NCBI RefSeq assembly: GCF_021026095.1
Contig: NZ_JAJNCU010000003.1
Span: 186,001 to 250,000 of the forward strand
Direction: 5' to 3'
DNA length: 64,000 bases
Source: Salinicoccus halitifaciens
GTDB taxonomy: Bacteria > Bacillota > Bacilli > Staphylococcales > Salinicoccaceae
Part shown: in pieces, positions 52,528 through 61,323 of the stretch
Numbering within the stretch: the first letter of the stretch is position 1
How the letters are laid out: each line of letters opens with the position of its first letter
Made by a program: the position numbers and the translations under genes
The notes under the pieces: generated by a model
The model's database searches: none
Told to the model about the DNA's origin: nothing
The model's input: the letters and a program-made list of their open reading frames with translations, nothing else

Positions 52528-54932
52528 CGGAACACACCACGTAATGTGCTCTCCCATGATTTCAACTTGTCATCATCGTCAAACCAGTACTCGCGTAACA
52601 TAGGTAAAATATCATATTCGACGATGAACCTCATCCATTCATCAGTATTATTGTCCTTGTCTTCCGGATTAATGAAATAGCTATGTCCAATACGAAAACC
52701 TGAACCAAGGGACGGATCCGTTGCTATTTCCTTATTTAATTCTTGCACTTTTGTTATCAAAAGATCAAAAGTTTCACTTTCCAGTTTCTCCTGGTATCTC
52801 TTAAACCCTTCTGATTCGAAACCCGGTTCCATATCAAAAAAGCTGAAACGTCTTCGCAGCGCATAATCAATCATGGCGAGACTGCGGTCAGCCGTGTTCA
52901 TCATACCGATGATATATAAATTCTCAGGCACCGAAAATTTTTGTCCATTGTATGCCAATGTCGCTTTCGTTCCTCTGTAGTCACGTTCAATCAACATCAA
53001 TAATTCACCAAATATCTTACTCATATTGCCACGGTTGATTTCATCAATGATAAAATAGAAATCTTTCTCGGGATGGTTTGCAGCCTTTTGACAAAAATGA
53101 TAGAAAATCCCGTATTTTAATTCAAAAGTGTCCCCCGCTGGCTTATAACCCATCATGAAGTCTTCATAAGAGTAATTCTGATGGAACTGGACAAATTTAA
53201 TACGTTGATCGTCCTCAATTCCCATAATTGAATACGCAAGGCGTTTTGCAGTAAATGTTTTCCCGACACCCGGCGGACCTTGCAGGATAATATTCTTCTT
53301 ATTCTTGATCACTGTCACCAAAGTATCGTAGGCATTTTCTGACATAAAAACTTCATTGAGAAAATCATTTTTACTATACTCCACAGATTCTTCTTTCAAT
53401 TCATAAGGGTTTTCCTCACGGATCAAGTCCAGAATAAAATCGTATTCACCCTCTTTCACTTTAAACAAAGTGCCATTAAGGTTGAGATTAAACTCCATAT
53501 CTACAAGTTCTGGACTATTTTTGATTACTTGATAGTCTATTGGTACAGCAAGACCTTCAAGCTTTTTAAAATAGATTTGGTTATTCTCTTGTGCTTCAAG
53601 GACCTCAGCCAACGCCACAATTTGTTTAGTTGGATGGGATTCATACACAATTACTTTCTCACCCGGTTTTGCATCCAAGAAATTTTGAAAGATGCGTCTC
53701 TTATTACCACGTTCGTTATGGAGAGAAAAGGATTGTGTTTCTCCTACTGCTATATCAGAAAAACTCCAGATGGCTGGCTTGGTGTTCAGCCACCAGTAAT
53801 TTTCATTCGTTTCGCTTGAAGGGTTTGTAATATACAATTCCACTTCAGAAAGATCTACCTTGTCGAGGGCTTCAGAGAGTTCATCGCGTAGTTTCCAAAT
53901 ATAGGAACCCTTCTCCTTATCGTTTGTGCGCTTACCGATATAAAGGATTGGCCACCACTGGGAATTATCAGCATCTTTGGGCATCAAAGGACACTTTGTT
54001 ATCTTTGCTATGCGCTTTGCAAGATGCACTGAAACATTATTATAAAAGTTTGGCGTTTCACCATATTTTTCAGAAAGTTGCTTACAGGTCGCCTTCCCCC
54101 CGTAATCTTTAAGGCGTTTCATTACTGCAAGGCTGCTGGAGTCGAAAATCTCTTCATCTCTGATCAGTTCAACCCATCTATCTACAGTAAAGCCAGGCGA
54201 GTAATCTGAAGGAAACCACTCCTCCTCTGTAGAGGGGGATTCTTTTTGTATATTGAGTTTCCGACTGATGTAATAACCCACATCAATTGTTAATGTGCAG
54301 AGCTCAGGATCTGGATAACAGTCAGCAGTTAATTGTGATTTCAATAAATTAACCAGTTTACCATCCTTCTTTAGTACTCTTCGAATTTCATCATAGAGTG
54401 CATAGAAAGTACGAAGATTAGTTTCATATGCCCCTTTTTTTATACTCTCTTCGCTTCTGAGTTCTTCTATAACCCTTTTGATTTCTGAGAATTTATAGAT
54501 GTAGTACTTATCTGGGTAACGCAACCATAAATATGTACTTATCGCGTTTTCATTTTGGTAATGTTTTTCAAGCCGCTCAATATTATAGTTCTCAAGAAGA
54601 GTCTTGGATTTTTCTTTGAAGTCGAGAATCCTGGTGACTACATCCTGGCTTTCATCAAAAAGATTAATGAACATTGTCCGTACTTCTTCGGGGAAAGCCT
54701 TGGCAAAATTTTGTATCATTGATGCCGGAAAGTTACCGGATGAAGCCAAAAGATTAGAAGTTTTTCTCAGAGATTGGGTCAACATTTCAGGAAAATCGGG
54801 CGCATTTATGTCCCAATGATCTTGGAACCATTTTACTGCTTCCCACTTATATTTTTCTTCAGGCCACTGTTTACTTACAAAACTTTCTTTGTAATTCACT
54901 AGTATTGTATCAAGCCGAGATGTATCAAACAT
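52524..54932 (-). CDS. mcrB: McrB-type AAA+ GTPase with an EVE-like recognition domain
   Basis: 802 residues. Residues 1 to about 230 are helical and not assigned. About 370-480 (TKPAIWSF, NFLDAKPGEKVIVYESHP, IVALAEV) look like an EVE domain, a PUA-like pocket that flips modified bases. The AAA+ domain starts near 548: Walker A GPPGVGKT, FIIDEINRGN as Walker B, and MMNTADRS, the NTxD guanine-specificity motif of McrB, then RRRFSF. It forms a ring that threads or moves along DNA and drives McrC. Own promoter region upstream. Confidence 0.88.
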   Translation of the reverse strand: MFDTSRLDTILVNYKESFVSKQWPEEKYKWEAVKWFQDHWDINAPDFPEMLTQSLRKTSNLLASSGNFPASMIQNFAKAFPEEVRTMFINLFDESQDVVTRILDFKEKSKTLLENYNIERLEKHYQNENAISTYLWLRYPDKYYIYKFSEIKRVIEELRSEESIKKGAYETNLRTFYALYDEIRRVLKKDGKLVNLLKSQLTADCYPDPELCTLTIDVGYYISRKLNIQKESPSTEEEWFPSDYSPGFTVDRWVELIRDEEIFDSSSLAVMKRLKDYGGKATCKQLSEKYGETPNFYNNVSVHLAKRIAKITKCPLMPKDADNSQWWPILYIGKRTNDKEKGSYIWKLRDELSEALDKVDLSEVELYITNPSSETNENYWWLNTKPAIWSFSDIAVGETQSFSLHNERGNKRRIFQNFLDAKPGEKVIVYESHPTKQIVALAEVLEAQENNQIYFKKLEGLAVPIDYQVIKNSPELVDMEFNLNLNGTLFKVKEGEYDFILDLIREENPYELKEESVEYSKNDFLNEVFMSENAYDTLVTVIKNKKNIILQGPPGVGKTFTAKRLAYSIMGIEDDQRIKFVQFHQNYSYEDFMMGYKPAGDTFELKYGIFYHFCQKAANHPEKDFYFIIDEINRGNMSKIFGELLMLIERDYRGTKATLAYNGQKFSVPENLYIIGMMNTADRSLAMIDYALRRRFSFFDMEPGFESEGFKRYQEKLESETFDLLITKVQELNKEIATDPSLGSGFRIGHSYFINPEDKDNNTDEWMRFIVEYDILPMLREYWFDDDDKLKSWESTLRGVFR

Positions 54933-55075
54933 CCAATCATCCTTCCATCAGTGAAGTTTATACAGGGATTTCTTGAGCTTCTTACAAAGAGACTATTCTA
55001 TACTCTTTTTATAATTACTAAAATCAGCTACTCCCTGCACGCACTCCTTACTTTAAATAAGATTCTACACGACAA

Positions 55076-55105
55076 AAAACACACTTTCATCTGAAAGTGT
55101 GTTTT
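55076..55105. terminator. Terminator after the epimerase-like gene
   Basis: AAAACACACTTTCA (55076-55089) and TGAAAGTGTGTTTT (55092-55105) form a 14-bp stem with a 2-nt loop between the epimerase-like gene end and mcrB upstream region. Confidence 0.85.
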
Positions 55106-55113
55106 ATCTTTTC

Positions 55114-56547
55114 TTAAGTCCTTCCGGCATGCGGGCTGGATACGTATCTTGCATACCTTGAACCGAGCATATTGGCAAGGAGCCTTGTCTCGAAGCCGAA
55201 GGCCTTCATGACGATCAGGTGGATCTTCGCTTGGGTGAGCGTATAGACGAACCACGGCAGCGTCGGTTCGTACTCATGGAGGGCGATGAGCACCTCATCT
55301 TTATCCAGCACCCGGCGGAATTCCATACGGGCGCGGCCCCCTTCCCGCTCCTGGGAAAACTGACCGCCTTTGATGTAGAAGAGCAGCCTGTCCTCATATG
55401 ACCGTTCCTCCGATTTTTCGAAGATCAGTATCGGATCTTTGAAGAAAGGCAGCGTGATGGAAGTCTCCTTATCATCGACGCTCGTATTGATCAGCCTGCC
55501 GCCGATCCTCGACAGCCAGTTGATGTAGTAATCAGCCGTATCCTCGACCGACCACTGCTCCGGGATTTTGATGCGCTGGATGGATTTCACGTCATTTTTC
55601 TGCACATCCTTCTTCTGCAGTATGCCGCCTGCTGAGGGACTGCTCTGATCCAGTTCCCCGTCGAGCGCGATCCTGACGCTTTCCTTGAAGGTGGTCGGGG
55701 CGTTGGAGATGCCTTCGACGTAATTCTCCTCCCGCATGACCATGTCGTGTGTGAGGCTCTCGAGCAGCGGATAGACCATCTCCTTCGGTTTCTGTGCAAT
55801 GAGGCGCACCCACAGTTTCGACAGGAAGATCGGTATGATCGGCAGGTCCACCATCGGCAGTTTCTTGTCCATGACTTCCGCCGTCTCCTCGAACAGCTCC
55901 CGGTATGTCTTCTCCTCCGGCCCGCCGATATCGATGGATTCATTCTGCTCAGGTTTCCGTTTGACGACCTCCATCAATCCGGACAAAACATCTTTCAAAG
56001 CCACCGGATGCGTCCGATTGTATGCCCATGCCGGCAGGAGGAGCGCCGGCAGACGCTTCACAAGGTTATGGAGGATTGGAAACGACGATCCCTTCGGCCC
56101 GACGATCAACCCCGCACGCAGTGTGGAGACAGGAATGCCGTATGACCCGAGGATTTTTTCACACTCAAGACGGCTTTCCAGATGGGCCGACAGCTCATCA
56201 TCGTCCGGGATGATCCCGCTTAAGTAGATGATCCGCTTCACACCCTGCTTTTTCGCCGCCCAGGCGAAATTATCCGCGAGAATCGCGTCCTTATCACCAA
56301 ACGTCCCCTGGTCGAGCTTCGACGACGGCTGCATGGAATGGACGAGGTATATCGCGATATCCACGCCTTCCATCACCTGCTCGATGTCCAGCTGCGAATA
56401 AAGATCCGCCTCCTTCCAGGTGACGTTCTCTTCGTCTTCCTTATTCGATGTGTTCCTTGATATTGCGATGATTTCATATTCTTCCTTCAGGCTTTCCATC
56501 AGGTTTCCGCCGATATATCCTGATGCGCCGGTCAACAATATTTTCAT
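55114..56547 (-). CDS. NAD(P)-binding epimerase-like protein with DUF2867-type C-terminal domain
   Basis: About 477 residues. The first 290 are an extended SDR/NAD-epimerase-like domain starting with LLTGASGYIGGNL and having YLSGII and RAGLIVGPKG. The last 170 residues (INWLSRIGGRLI, GGRARMEFRR, PWFVYTLTQAKIHLIVMKAF) fit the DUF2867/YbjT-like SRPBCC-type extension. Enzymatic role is unknown in the family. ATG at 56547 follows AAGGGGTG. Transcribed alone. Confidence 0.82.
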   Translation of the reverse strand: MKILLTGASGYIGGNLMESLKEEYEIIAISRNTSNKEDEENVTWKEADLYSQLDIEQVMEGVDIAIYLVHSMQPSSKLDQGTFGDKDAILADNFAWAAKKQGVKRIIYLSGIIPDDDELSAHLESRLECEKILGSYGIPVSTLRAGLIVGPKGSSFPILHNLVKRLPALLLPAWAYNRTHPVALKDVLSGLMEVVKRKPEQNESIDIGGPEEKTYRELFEETAEVMDKKLPMVDLPIIPIFLSKLWVRLIAQKPKEMVYPLLESLTHDMVMREENYVEGISNAPTTFKESVRIALDGELDQSSPSAGGILQKKDVQKNDVKSIQRIKIPEQWSVEDTADYYINWLSRIGGRLINTSVDDKETSITLPFFKDPILIFEKSEERSYEDRLLFYIKGGQFSQEREGGRARMEFRRVLDKDEVLIALHEYEPTLPWFVYTLTQAKIHLIVMKAFGFETRLLANMLGSRYARYVSSPHAGRT

Positions 56548-56684
56548 GTCAGCACCCCTTATCATTAGTTAGGTACTTATACCCCACAGTCCGGGATGTA
56601 TGTATGCATAAGGAATGTATCAACTTGACCTGACAAACGAAAACAGCGCAGAAGCCTAAGCCTCCACGCCGTCATCTATATATT

Positions 56685-57722
56685 TTATTTTCTATCCTGG
56701 GCAGGCATCACTTCAAGGCTCAATGGTTCGCGCGTGTAACGCTTGCCTTTCTTTTCACCCTTCAGTTCCTTCTCCTTCAGGACATAGCTCAACAGATCAA
56801 GCATGATCCTTGCCGCCGTCTGTCCTGTCATCCCTGTCGGGTCATACTGCGGTGCAACTTCGACCAGGTCGAACCCGATCACTTCCCCGTGGCCCGCAAT
56901 CGCCTTCAAAAGGTCGTTCACTTCATCATAGAGCAGTCCGCCCGGTGAAGGTGTGCCCGTCCCCGGTGCTATGGAAGGGTCGACACCGTCGATATCGATC
57001 GTGATATAGTACTTCTCACCCGCCGGGATGAGGTCGAGCAGACCCTGGATGCCCTTCTCGCGCATCTTTTTAGGCGACAGTATTGTGGAACCGTAATCCC
57101 TTGCTGCATCGACGTCTTCCTTCTTGCTGCTGCTGATGCCGCGGATGCCGAACTGGTAGATGTTCTCCACATGGTCAAGCTCCGATAATCTCCGGATGCA
57201 GTTGCCGTGGCCGTAACGCATGCCGGATCTGTGATCCGCCCAGTCAAGGTGTGCATCCAGCTGGATGACGTGGAACGGGCCGAGTTCCTCAAGGCCTTTG
57301 CCGACAGGTGCCGTGATTGAATGGTCGCCGCCCATGATCACCGGCATAGCGCCCTGTGCCACGATCTTACGCACCATTTCTTCAGTGTTGTCATGGCTCT
57401 GCATGATGTCCCCATGGACGATGTCCACATCACCGCAGTCCAGCACTTTCCAATCAGGTCCGAGGTAAGTGATGTCATTTTCGATATCATACGCACCTTC
57501 CAGGCCGAAACTGTATAATGTCGAACCTTCGCGAATCGCCCTCGGGCCCATTCTTGCACCCGACTTCCACTGTGTCCCCATGTCGTTCGGTACACCGATC
57601 ACTGCCACATCCGCCTCCATCTCGGAAAGCTTCTCCACCTCATCACAAATCGGATACTTTCCAAAAGTGCTGATGCCTGTGAACGGCAGATTCAAAAATT
57701 GTTTTTCATCCGGTCTTACCAT
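56685..57722 (-). CDS. Ureohydrolase (agmatinase-like), second copy
   Basis: 345 residues. Manganese ligands: His in GGDHSI, Asp/His/Asp in QLDAHLDWAD, and Asp pair in TIDIDGVDPS; APGTGTPSPGG follows. It is distant from the ureohydrolase at 18504 (DAHLD in place of DSHGD, and a longer N-terminus), so a different guanidino substrate is likely, for example agmatine or a guanidino acid. It is divergent from a YjiH-family transporter across twin palindromes. RBS GGGGGAATG lies before the ATG. Confidence 0.87.
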   Translation of the reverse strand: MVRPDEKQFLNLPFTGISTFGKYPICDEVEKLSEMEADVAVIGVPNDMGTQWKSGARMGPRAIREGSTLYSFGLEGAYDIENDITYLGPDWKVLDCGDVDIVHGDIMQSHDNTEEMVRKIVAQGAMPVIMGGDHSITAPVGKGLEELGPFHVIQLDAHLDWADHRSGMRYGHGNCIRRLSELDHVENIYQFGIRGISSSKKEDVDAARDYGSTILSPKKMREKGIQGLLDLIPAGEKYYITIDIDGVDPSIAPGTGTPSPGGLLYDEVNDLLKAIAGHGEVIGFDLVEVAPQYDPTGMTGQTAARIMLDLLSYVLKEKELKGEKKGKRYTREPLSLEVMPAQDRK

Positions 57723-57854
57723 GATACATTCCCCCTGTTTTATATGAACATTAAGTTTCTGACTTTTCTTAAATCTATCAGTGACTAAAATCTATCACGG
57801 TTTCTCCATAAATACAATACAAAAACGCAAAATAATTTCATTAAAATGATAAAA

Positions 57855-57883
57855 ATAATAACATAAATGCATTATTGCATCAA
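57855..57883 (-). promoter_or_regulatory. Ureohydrolase promoter overlapped by palindrome 1
   Basis: Minus strand TTGATG (57883-57878), 17-nt spacer, TATTAT (57860-57855). The palindrome AATGCA-TTAT-TGCAT (57866-57881) covers the -35 box and most of the spacer. The gap 57723-58100 holds this and the mirror element only. Confidence 0.65.
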
Positions 57884-57953
57884 AATGCAGAATTACATTT
57901 TAACTGATAAATATCTATAATAAAGCCTTTTATAAATAATCTATGATAAAATA

Positions 57954-57991
57954 AATGCATTATTGCATTTTAAAAGTTTTGTTTTTATAAA
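57954..57991 (+). promoter_or_regulatory. YjiH-family gene promoter overlapped by palindrome 2
   Basis: AATGCA-TTAT-TGCATT at 57954-57969 is a 16-bp element with perfect 6-bp arms, repeated 88 bp from the first one. Its right arm contains TTGCAT (57963-57968), which with a 17-nt spacer and TATAAA (57986-57991) forms a sigma-A promoter. No GG-N10-GC sigma-54 element was found in the gap. Confidence 0.7.
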
Positions 57992-58100
57992 ATTTTATGT
58001 CGGAAAACCCTTGTTAAATAATATGCTCCCGTGCATAATGGTTTCCAGGGAGATGGGTTTCTGAAAATAATGAATGTTTAATTAACAAGGGGGACTGGAC

Positions 58101-59501
58101 ATGAATGATCCATTCAATAAGGCGGGAGTTGCACTCAGTAGAAAGCGCTATCTTACAGGGGTAAGCAGATTCATATTTTTCACGAGCATCGCAGTGCTGG
58201 TATTCTTCATACCTTTTGAAATCAACGGCAACAGGGAGATACTTTTCGGCTTCATCTATAATACACTCATCGATCTATTCGGCATCCTCGGCATATGGAT
58301 GATCAGCATCATAACAGCGGGGAACGCCCTGCTCAGCCTCGTCGGTAAATTCGTATCGAAGGAAGGCACGAAGCTGCACAGCTATTACGCAAAGGATTCA
58401 AAAATATATATTCCTATATACTTTCTGGGGGCGGCGTACTCCATACTATATACACTGCAGGTTTCCATACCGGCCTTCAACGGTCCGGAGGCGATCGTCG
58501 GATCGAGCACAGGTGAACTGATGTCCGGCATCGCACTTGCGGTCATGTGGGTCATCCCGCTCGGTGCGATATTCATACCGTTCTTCGTCAACTACGGATC
58601 GATCGATTTTGTCGGCACACTGCTTCAGCCGATCATGCGCCCGGTCTTCAAGGTGCCGGGCAAGAGTGCAGTGGATGCCATCACTTCATTTCTGACATCG
58701 TCATCGGTGGCGGTGCTTTTCACCACCAAACTGTATAATAAGAAGTTCTACACCAAGAAGGAAGCAGCCGTCATCACGACGAGCTTCAGTGCCGTCAGCA
58801 TCGGATTTGCGGCCGTCGTCATCGATACGGCGGGCCTGATGGAACATTTCGGTAAAGTGTACTTTTCGTCGTTCCTCGTGGCGTTCATCATCGCGTTCAT
58901 CATGATCCGCATCCCGCCGCTGTCCCTCAAAAAGAATGTCTATATCGATGACACCGAACAGACGCCGGAAGAGAGGGTCGCAGAAACGTACAATAAAAAC
59001 ACGCTCGGCATCGCCGTCAATTCTGCGATAGACCAGGCTGCCGATGCGAATGATTTCTTCTCTGAAATCAAGGAAAGCCTGAAGGAAGGTCTCGCGGTTC
59101 TGCCGAAAGTGCTGTCCATGCTGTTCGCCATCGGGGTGTCGGTGCTGATACTCGCAGAATACACGCCGACATTTGAGATCATCGGCGCCGTCATCGCACC
59201 GTTCATCCAGCTTTTACGGGTACCGGATGCCGCATTGATCGCACCATCCCTTGCACTTGGACTTGCTGAAATGTTCCTGCCGGTGCTCTACATTGCCGAT
59301 ATGGTGGGTACACTCGATGTACAGGCGAGATACTTCGTCACTGCGGTTTCAATGGTGCAGATCATATTCTTCGCTGAGACGGGTGCTGTCATGCTTTCGA
59401 CGGGACTTCCGCTCAAACTTTGGGAACTGATCGTCATCTTTACATTGAGAACGCTGATCGCAATGCCACTTGTCGCTGTATTCATGCATTTATTATTCTG
59501 A
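58101..59501 (+). CDS. YjiH family membrane transporter with nucleoside-recognition (Gate) domains
   Basis: 466 residues with about 10-11 hydrophobic segments. SFLTSSSVAVLFTTKLYN and the related AETGAVMLSTGLPLKLWELIVIFTLRT (shown as AETGAVMLSTGLPL) are Gate-type segments; EQTPEERVAETYNKN is a long cytosolic loop. The family is believed to transport small organic or amino compounds and is often beside arginine or agmatine genes. It is divergent from the ureohydrolase, so it may import that enzyme's guanidino substrate. RBS AAGGGGGA. Confidence 0.82.
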   Translation: MNDPFNKAGVALSRKRYLTGVSRFIFFTSIAVLVFFIPFEINGNREILFGFIYNTLIDLFGILGIWMISIITAGNALLSLVGKFVSKEGTKLHSYYAKDSKIYIPIYFLGAAYSILYTLQVSIPAFNGPEAIVGSSTGELMSGIALAVMWVIPLGAIFIPFFVNYGSIDFVGTLLQPIMRPVFKVPGKSAVDAITSFLTSSSVAVLFTTKLYNKKFYTKKEAAVITTSFSAVSIGFAAVVIDTAGLMEHFGKVYFSSFLVAFIIAFIMIRIPPLSLKKNVYIDDTEQTPEERVAETYNKNTLGIAVNSAIDQAADANDFFSEIKESLKEGLAVLPKVLSMLFAIGVSVLILAEYTPTFEIIGAVIAPFIQLLRVPDAALIAPSLALGLAEMFLPVLYIADMVGTLDVQARYFVTAVSMVQIIFFAETGAVMLSTGLPLKLWELIVIFTLRTLIAMPLVAVFMHLLF

Positions 59502-59509
59502 TCAAACTA

Positions 59510-59550
59510 AAGAGTGGCTGCACTTCCATTTTGGAAGCACAGCCACTTTT
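59510..59550. terminator. Bidirectional terminator
   Basis: AGTGGCTG and CAGCCACT, with an inner TTCC/GGAA stem, are followed by TTTTT; it lies between the convergent transporter and regulator genes. Confidence 0.85.
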
Positions 59551-59560
59551 TATATGAACT

Positions 59561-60931
59561 TCATTTGAATTTGATGCCGTACTTATGGAACTTCCGCCGG
59601 ATCGTCGTCGGGTCGACTTTGAGCTTCTTCGCCATGTCCGCAACATCACCGCCCGCCTCCATCGCATTCATGAGCACCTGCTTCTCAAAATTCGCCATGA
59701 TGTCGGCAAGCGACTGCGTGCCGTCCATCTCCATGAAAGCAAGGCTGTCGACCTGGGAATTTTTGATTTCAAACGGGATGTCGATATAATCAATGACGGA
59801 CTCCGGACTCGTGACAACAAGCCGTTCAACGATATTCTCAAGCTCCCTTACGTTGCCCGGCCAGTGATAGCCGGTCAGGGCATCCATCGCCTTCGGGTCG
59901 AGCCGTTTATCGAGCCCGTATTTTTCATTGACCTTCTTCAGGTTCTGCATGACGAGCGGATAGATGTCATCCCTTCTCTTCCTGAGCGGCGGGATGTCGA
60001 TCGGAATGATGTTCAGGCGGTAGTAGAGCTCCTCCCGGAACCGCTTCTCCTTCACCATCTCCTCGAGGTCTTTATTCGTCGCGGCGATCACCCGCACATC
60101 GATCGGGATCTCCTCATCACCGCCGGTCCTGGTGAACTTCTCTGCCTGGATGGCCGCAAGCAGCTTGCTCTGGAGGGAGAGCGACAGCTCGTCTACATCA
60201 TCGAGGAACAAGGTGCCGCCGTCCGCAAGCTCAAATAACGCTTTCCTCACGCTGCCAGTGCCGTCTTCACGGCCGAACAGTTCCGCTTCAAGCAGCGTTT
60301 CCGTGATTGCGCCGCAGTCGAGCTTCATGAACGGTTTATCCTTCACCGGGCTGTAGCTGTGGATCAGGCGGGCGATGACGCCCTTGCCGACGCCGGGCTC
60401 GCCCTGGATGAGCACCGACGATTTGACCGAGGCGACGCGCATGACCAGCTGGATGATCTTCTCCATCGTCGCATCCCTTGCGATGACGGCGCTGTCTATC
60501 TCCCGGTACTTCATCTGTTCGAGTTCCATATGGTAGTTTTTGCTGAGGTGCTTCGCCTGCTCCAGCTCATCCCGCAGATTGTTGAGTGAGGTGATGTCCC
60601 GTGAGTTCACGACGACCCCCTTCATCCGCCCTTCCCCGTCGAAGAACGGTGTGGCACTTGCCATGACCAGTTTGCCGTTGATGTTCTGGAACATGTTCAC
60701 ACGTTTTTTCTTTGCGATCGCAGCAAGGGTGATCGATTCCGGATACACCCCCGTATCCACAAAATGCTGCACGTTCTTCCCGATGATGTCCTCACGCCTG
60801 ATGCCTTCGATCTCCTCACACGCCTTGTTATAGAAAAGCGTCACCCCTTCGGCATCGGTGATATGTATCCCGTCGTAGGAAGAATCGATCAGGGACTGGA
60901 ATTCCTCCCTCGTAAAAAGCTTCTCCGTCAT
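59561..60931 (-). CDS. PAS-AAA+ enhancer-binding-type regulator lacking the GAFTGA loop (RocR/TyrR-like)
   Basis: About 456 residues: PAS sensor (about 12-115), AAA+ domain with Walker A GEPGVGKG (180-187) and Walker B LFLDDVD (244-250), and a C-terminal HTH (KLKVDPTTIRRKFHKYGIK). After AELFG the usual KGAFTGA segment is missing: REDGTGSVRKALFELADGG joins directly. That loop contacts sigma-54, so this protein probably works with sigma-A as TyrR does. Start ATG at 60931 behind AAGGGGG; a GTG three codons earlier is weaker. The neighbouring divergent promoters with twin palindromes are its likely targets. Confidence 0.87.
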   Translation of the reverse strand: MTEKLFTREEFQSLIDSSYDGIHITDAEGVTLFYNKACEEIEGIRREDIIGKNVQHFVDTGVYPESITLAAIAKKKRVNMFQNINGKLVMASATPFFDGEGRMKGVVVNSRDITSLNNLRDELEQAKHLSKNYHMELEQMKYREIDSAVIARDATMEKIIQLVMRVASVKSSVLIQGEPGVGKGVIARLIHSYSPVKDKPFMKLDCGAITETLLEAELFGREDGTGSVRKALFELADGGTLFLDDVDELSLSLQSKLLAAIQAEKFTRTGGDEEIPIDVRVIAATNKDLEEMVKEKRFREELYYRLNIIPIDIPPLRKRRDDIYPLVMQNLKKVNEKYGLDKRLDPKAMDALTGYHWPGNVRELENIVERLVVTSPESVIDYIDIPFEIKNSQVDSLAFMEMDGTQSLADIMANFEKQVLMNAMEAGGDVADMAKKLKVDPTTIRRKFHKYGIKFK

Positions 60932-61045
60932 GTCCTCCACCCCCTTTTAAAGTATTGATCTTATCCACTTAAATATAACACAAGCCTTCAAGTGTCGGTA
61001 TTCGCAGGAGACATCCAAATGTCATAAATAAATGTCAGAATTCAA

Positions 61046-61074
61046 TTGACAAGTCTGATTATTTAGTTTAACAT
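61046..61074 (+). promoter_or_regulatory. Promoter of the SAM-riboswitch operon
   Basis: TTGACA (61046-61051), 17-nt spacer, TAACAT (61069-61074). The riboswitch aptamer starts 41 bp downstream. Confidence 0.75.
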
Positions 61075-61114
61075 TACTTGACTAAATCAATAAAAGAATA
61101 GAATATTCATGACA

Positions 61115-61212
61115 CTTATCCAGAGAGATGGAGGGACTGGCCCTTTGAAACCTCGGCAGCAGACTGTTCAGTACTGTGCCAATTCCAGGAAGCCGAAGGC
61201 TTTGAAGATAAG
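61115..61212 (+). ncRNA. SAM-I riboswitch (S-box) aptamer
   Basis: The closing helix P1 is CTTATC (61115-61120) with GATAAG (61207-61212). Between them are the conserved parts AGAGATGGAGGGACTGGCCC, TTTGAAACCTCGGCAGCAG, TGTGCCAATTCC and the helix GCCGAAGGC. This is the standard S-box order. S-boxes bind S-adenosylmethionine and usually control methionine or cysteine genes. Confidence 0.95.
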
Positions 61213-61235
61213 AAGAGCATCAACCAGTCGGATCC

Positions 61236-61266
61236 GGCCTCTTCTACATATAGAAGGGGTCTTTTT
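61236..61266 (+). terminator. SAM riboswitch terminator
   Basis: GGCCTCTTCT (61236-61245) pairs with AGAAGGGGTC (61252-61261) and TTTTT follows. AGAAGAG at 61211-61217, next to P1, is complementary to CTCTTCT of the terminator stem and forms the competing antiterminator. With SAM bound, the operon is off. Confidence 0.9.
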
Positions 61267-61323
61267 ATTTACTGATGGTCTCATGAATATCATTCATATA
61301 CATAAAGGAAGGAATGGTCGAAC

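Noticed and set aside
57723-58100. Sigma-54 (-24/-12) promoter for the divergent genes
   Set aside because: No GG and GC at the required spacing was found; good sigma-A boxes are present and the regulator lacks GAFTGA.
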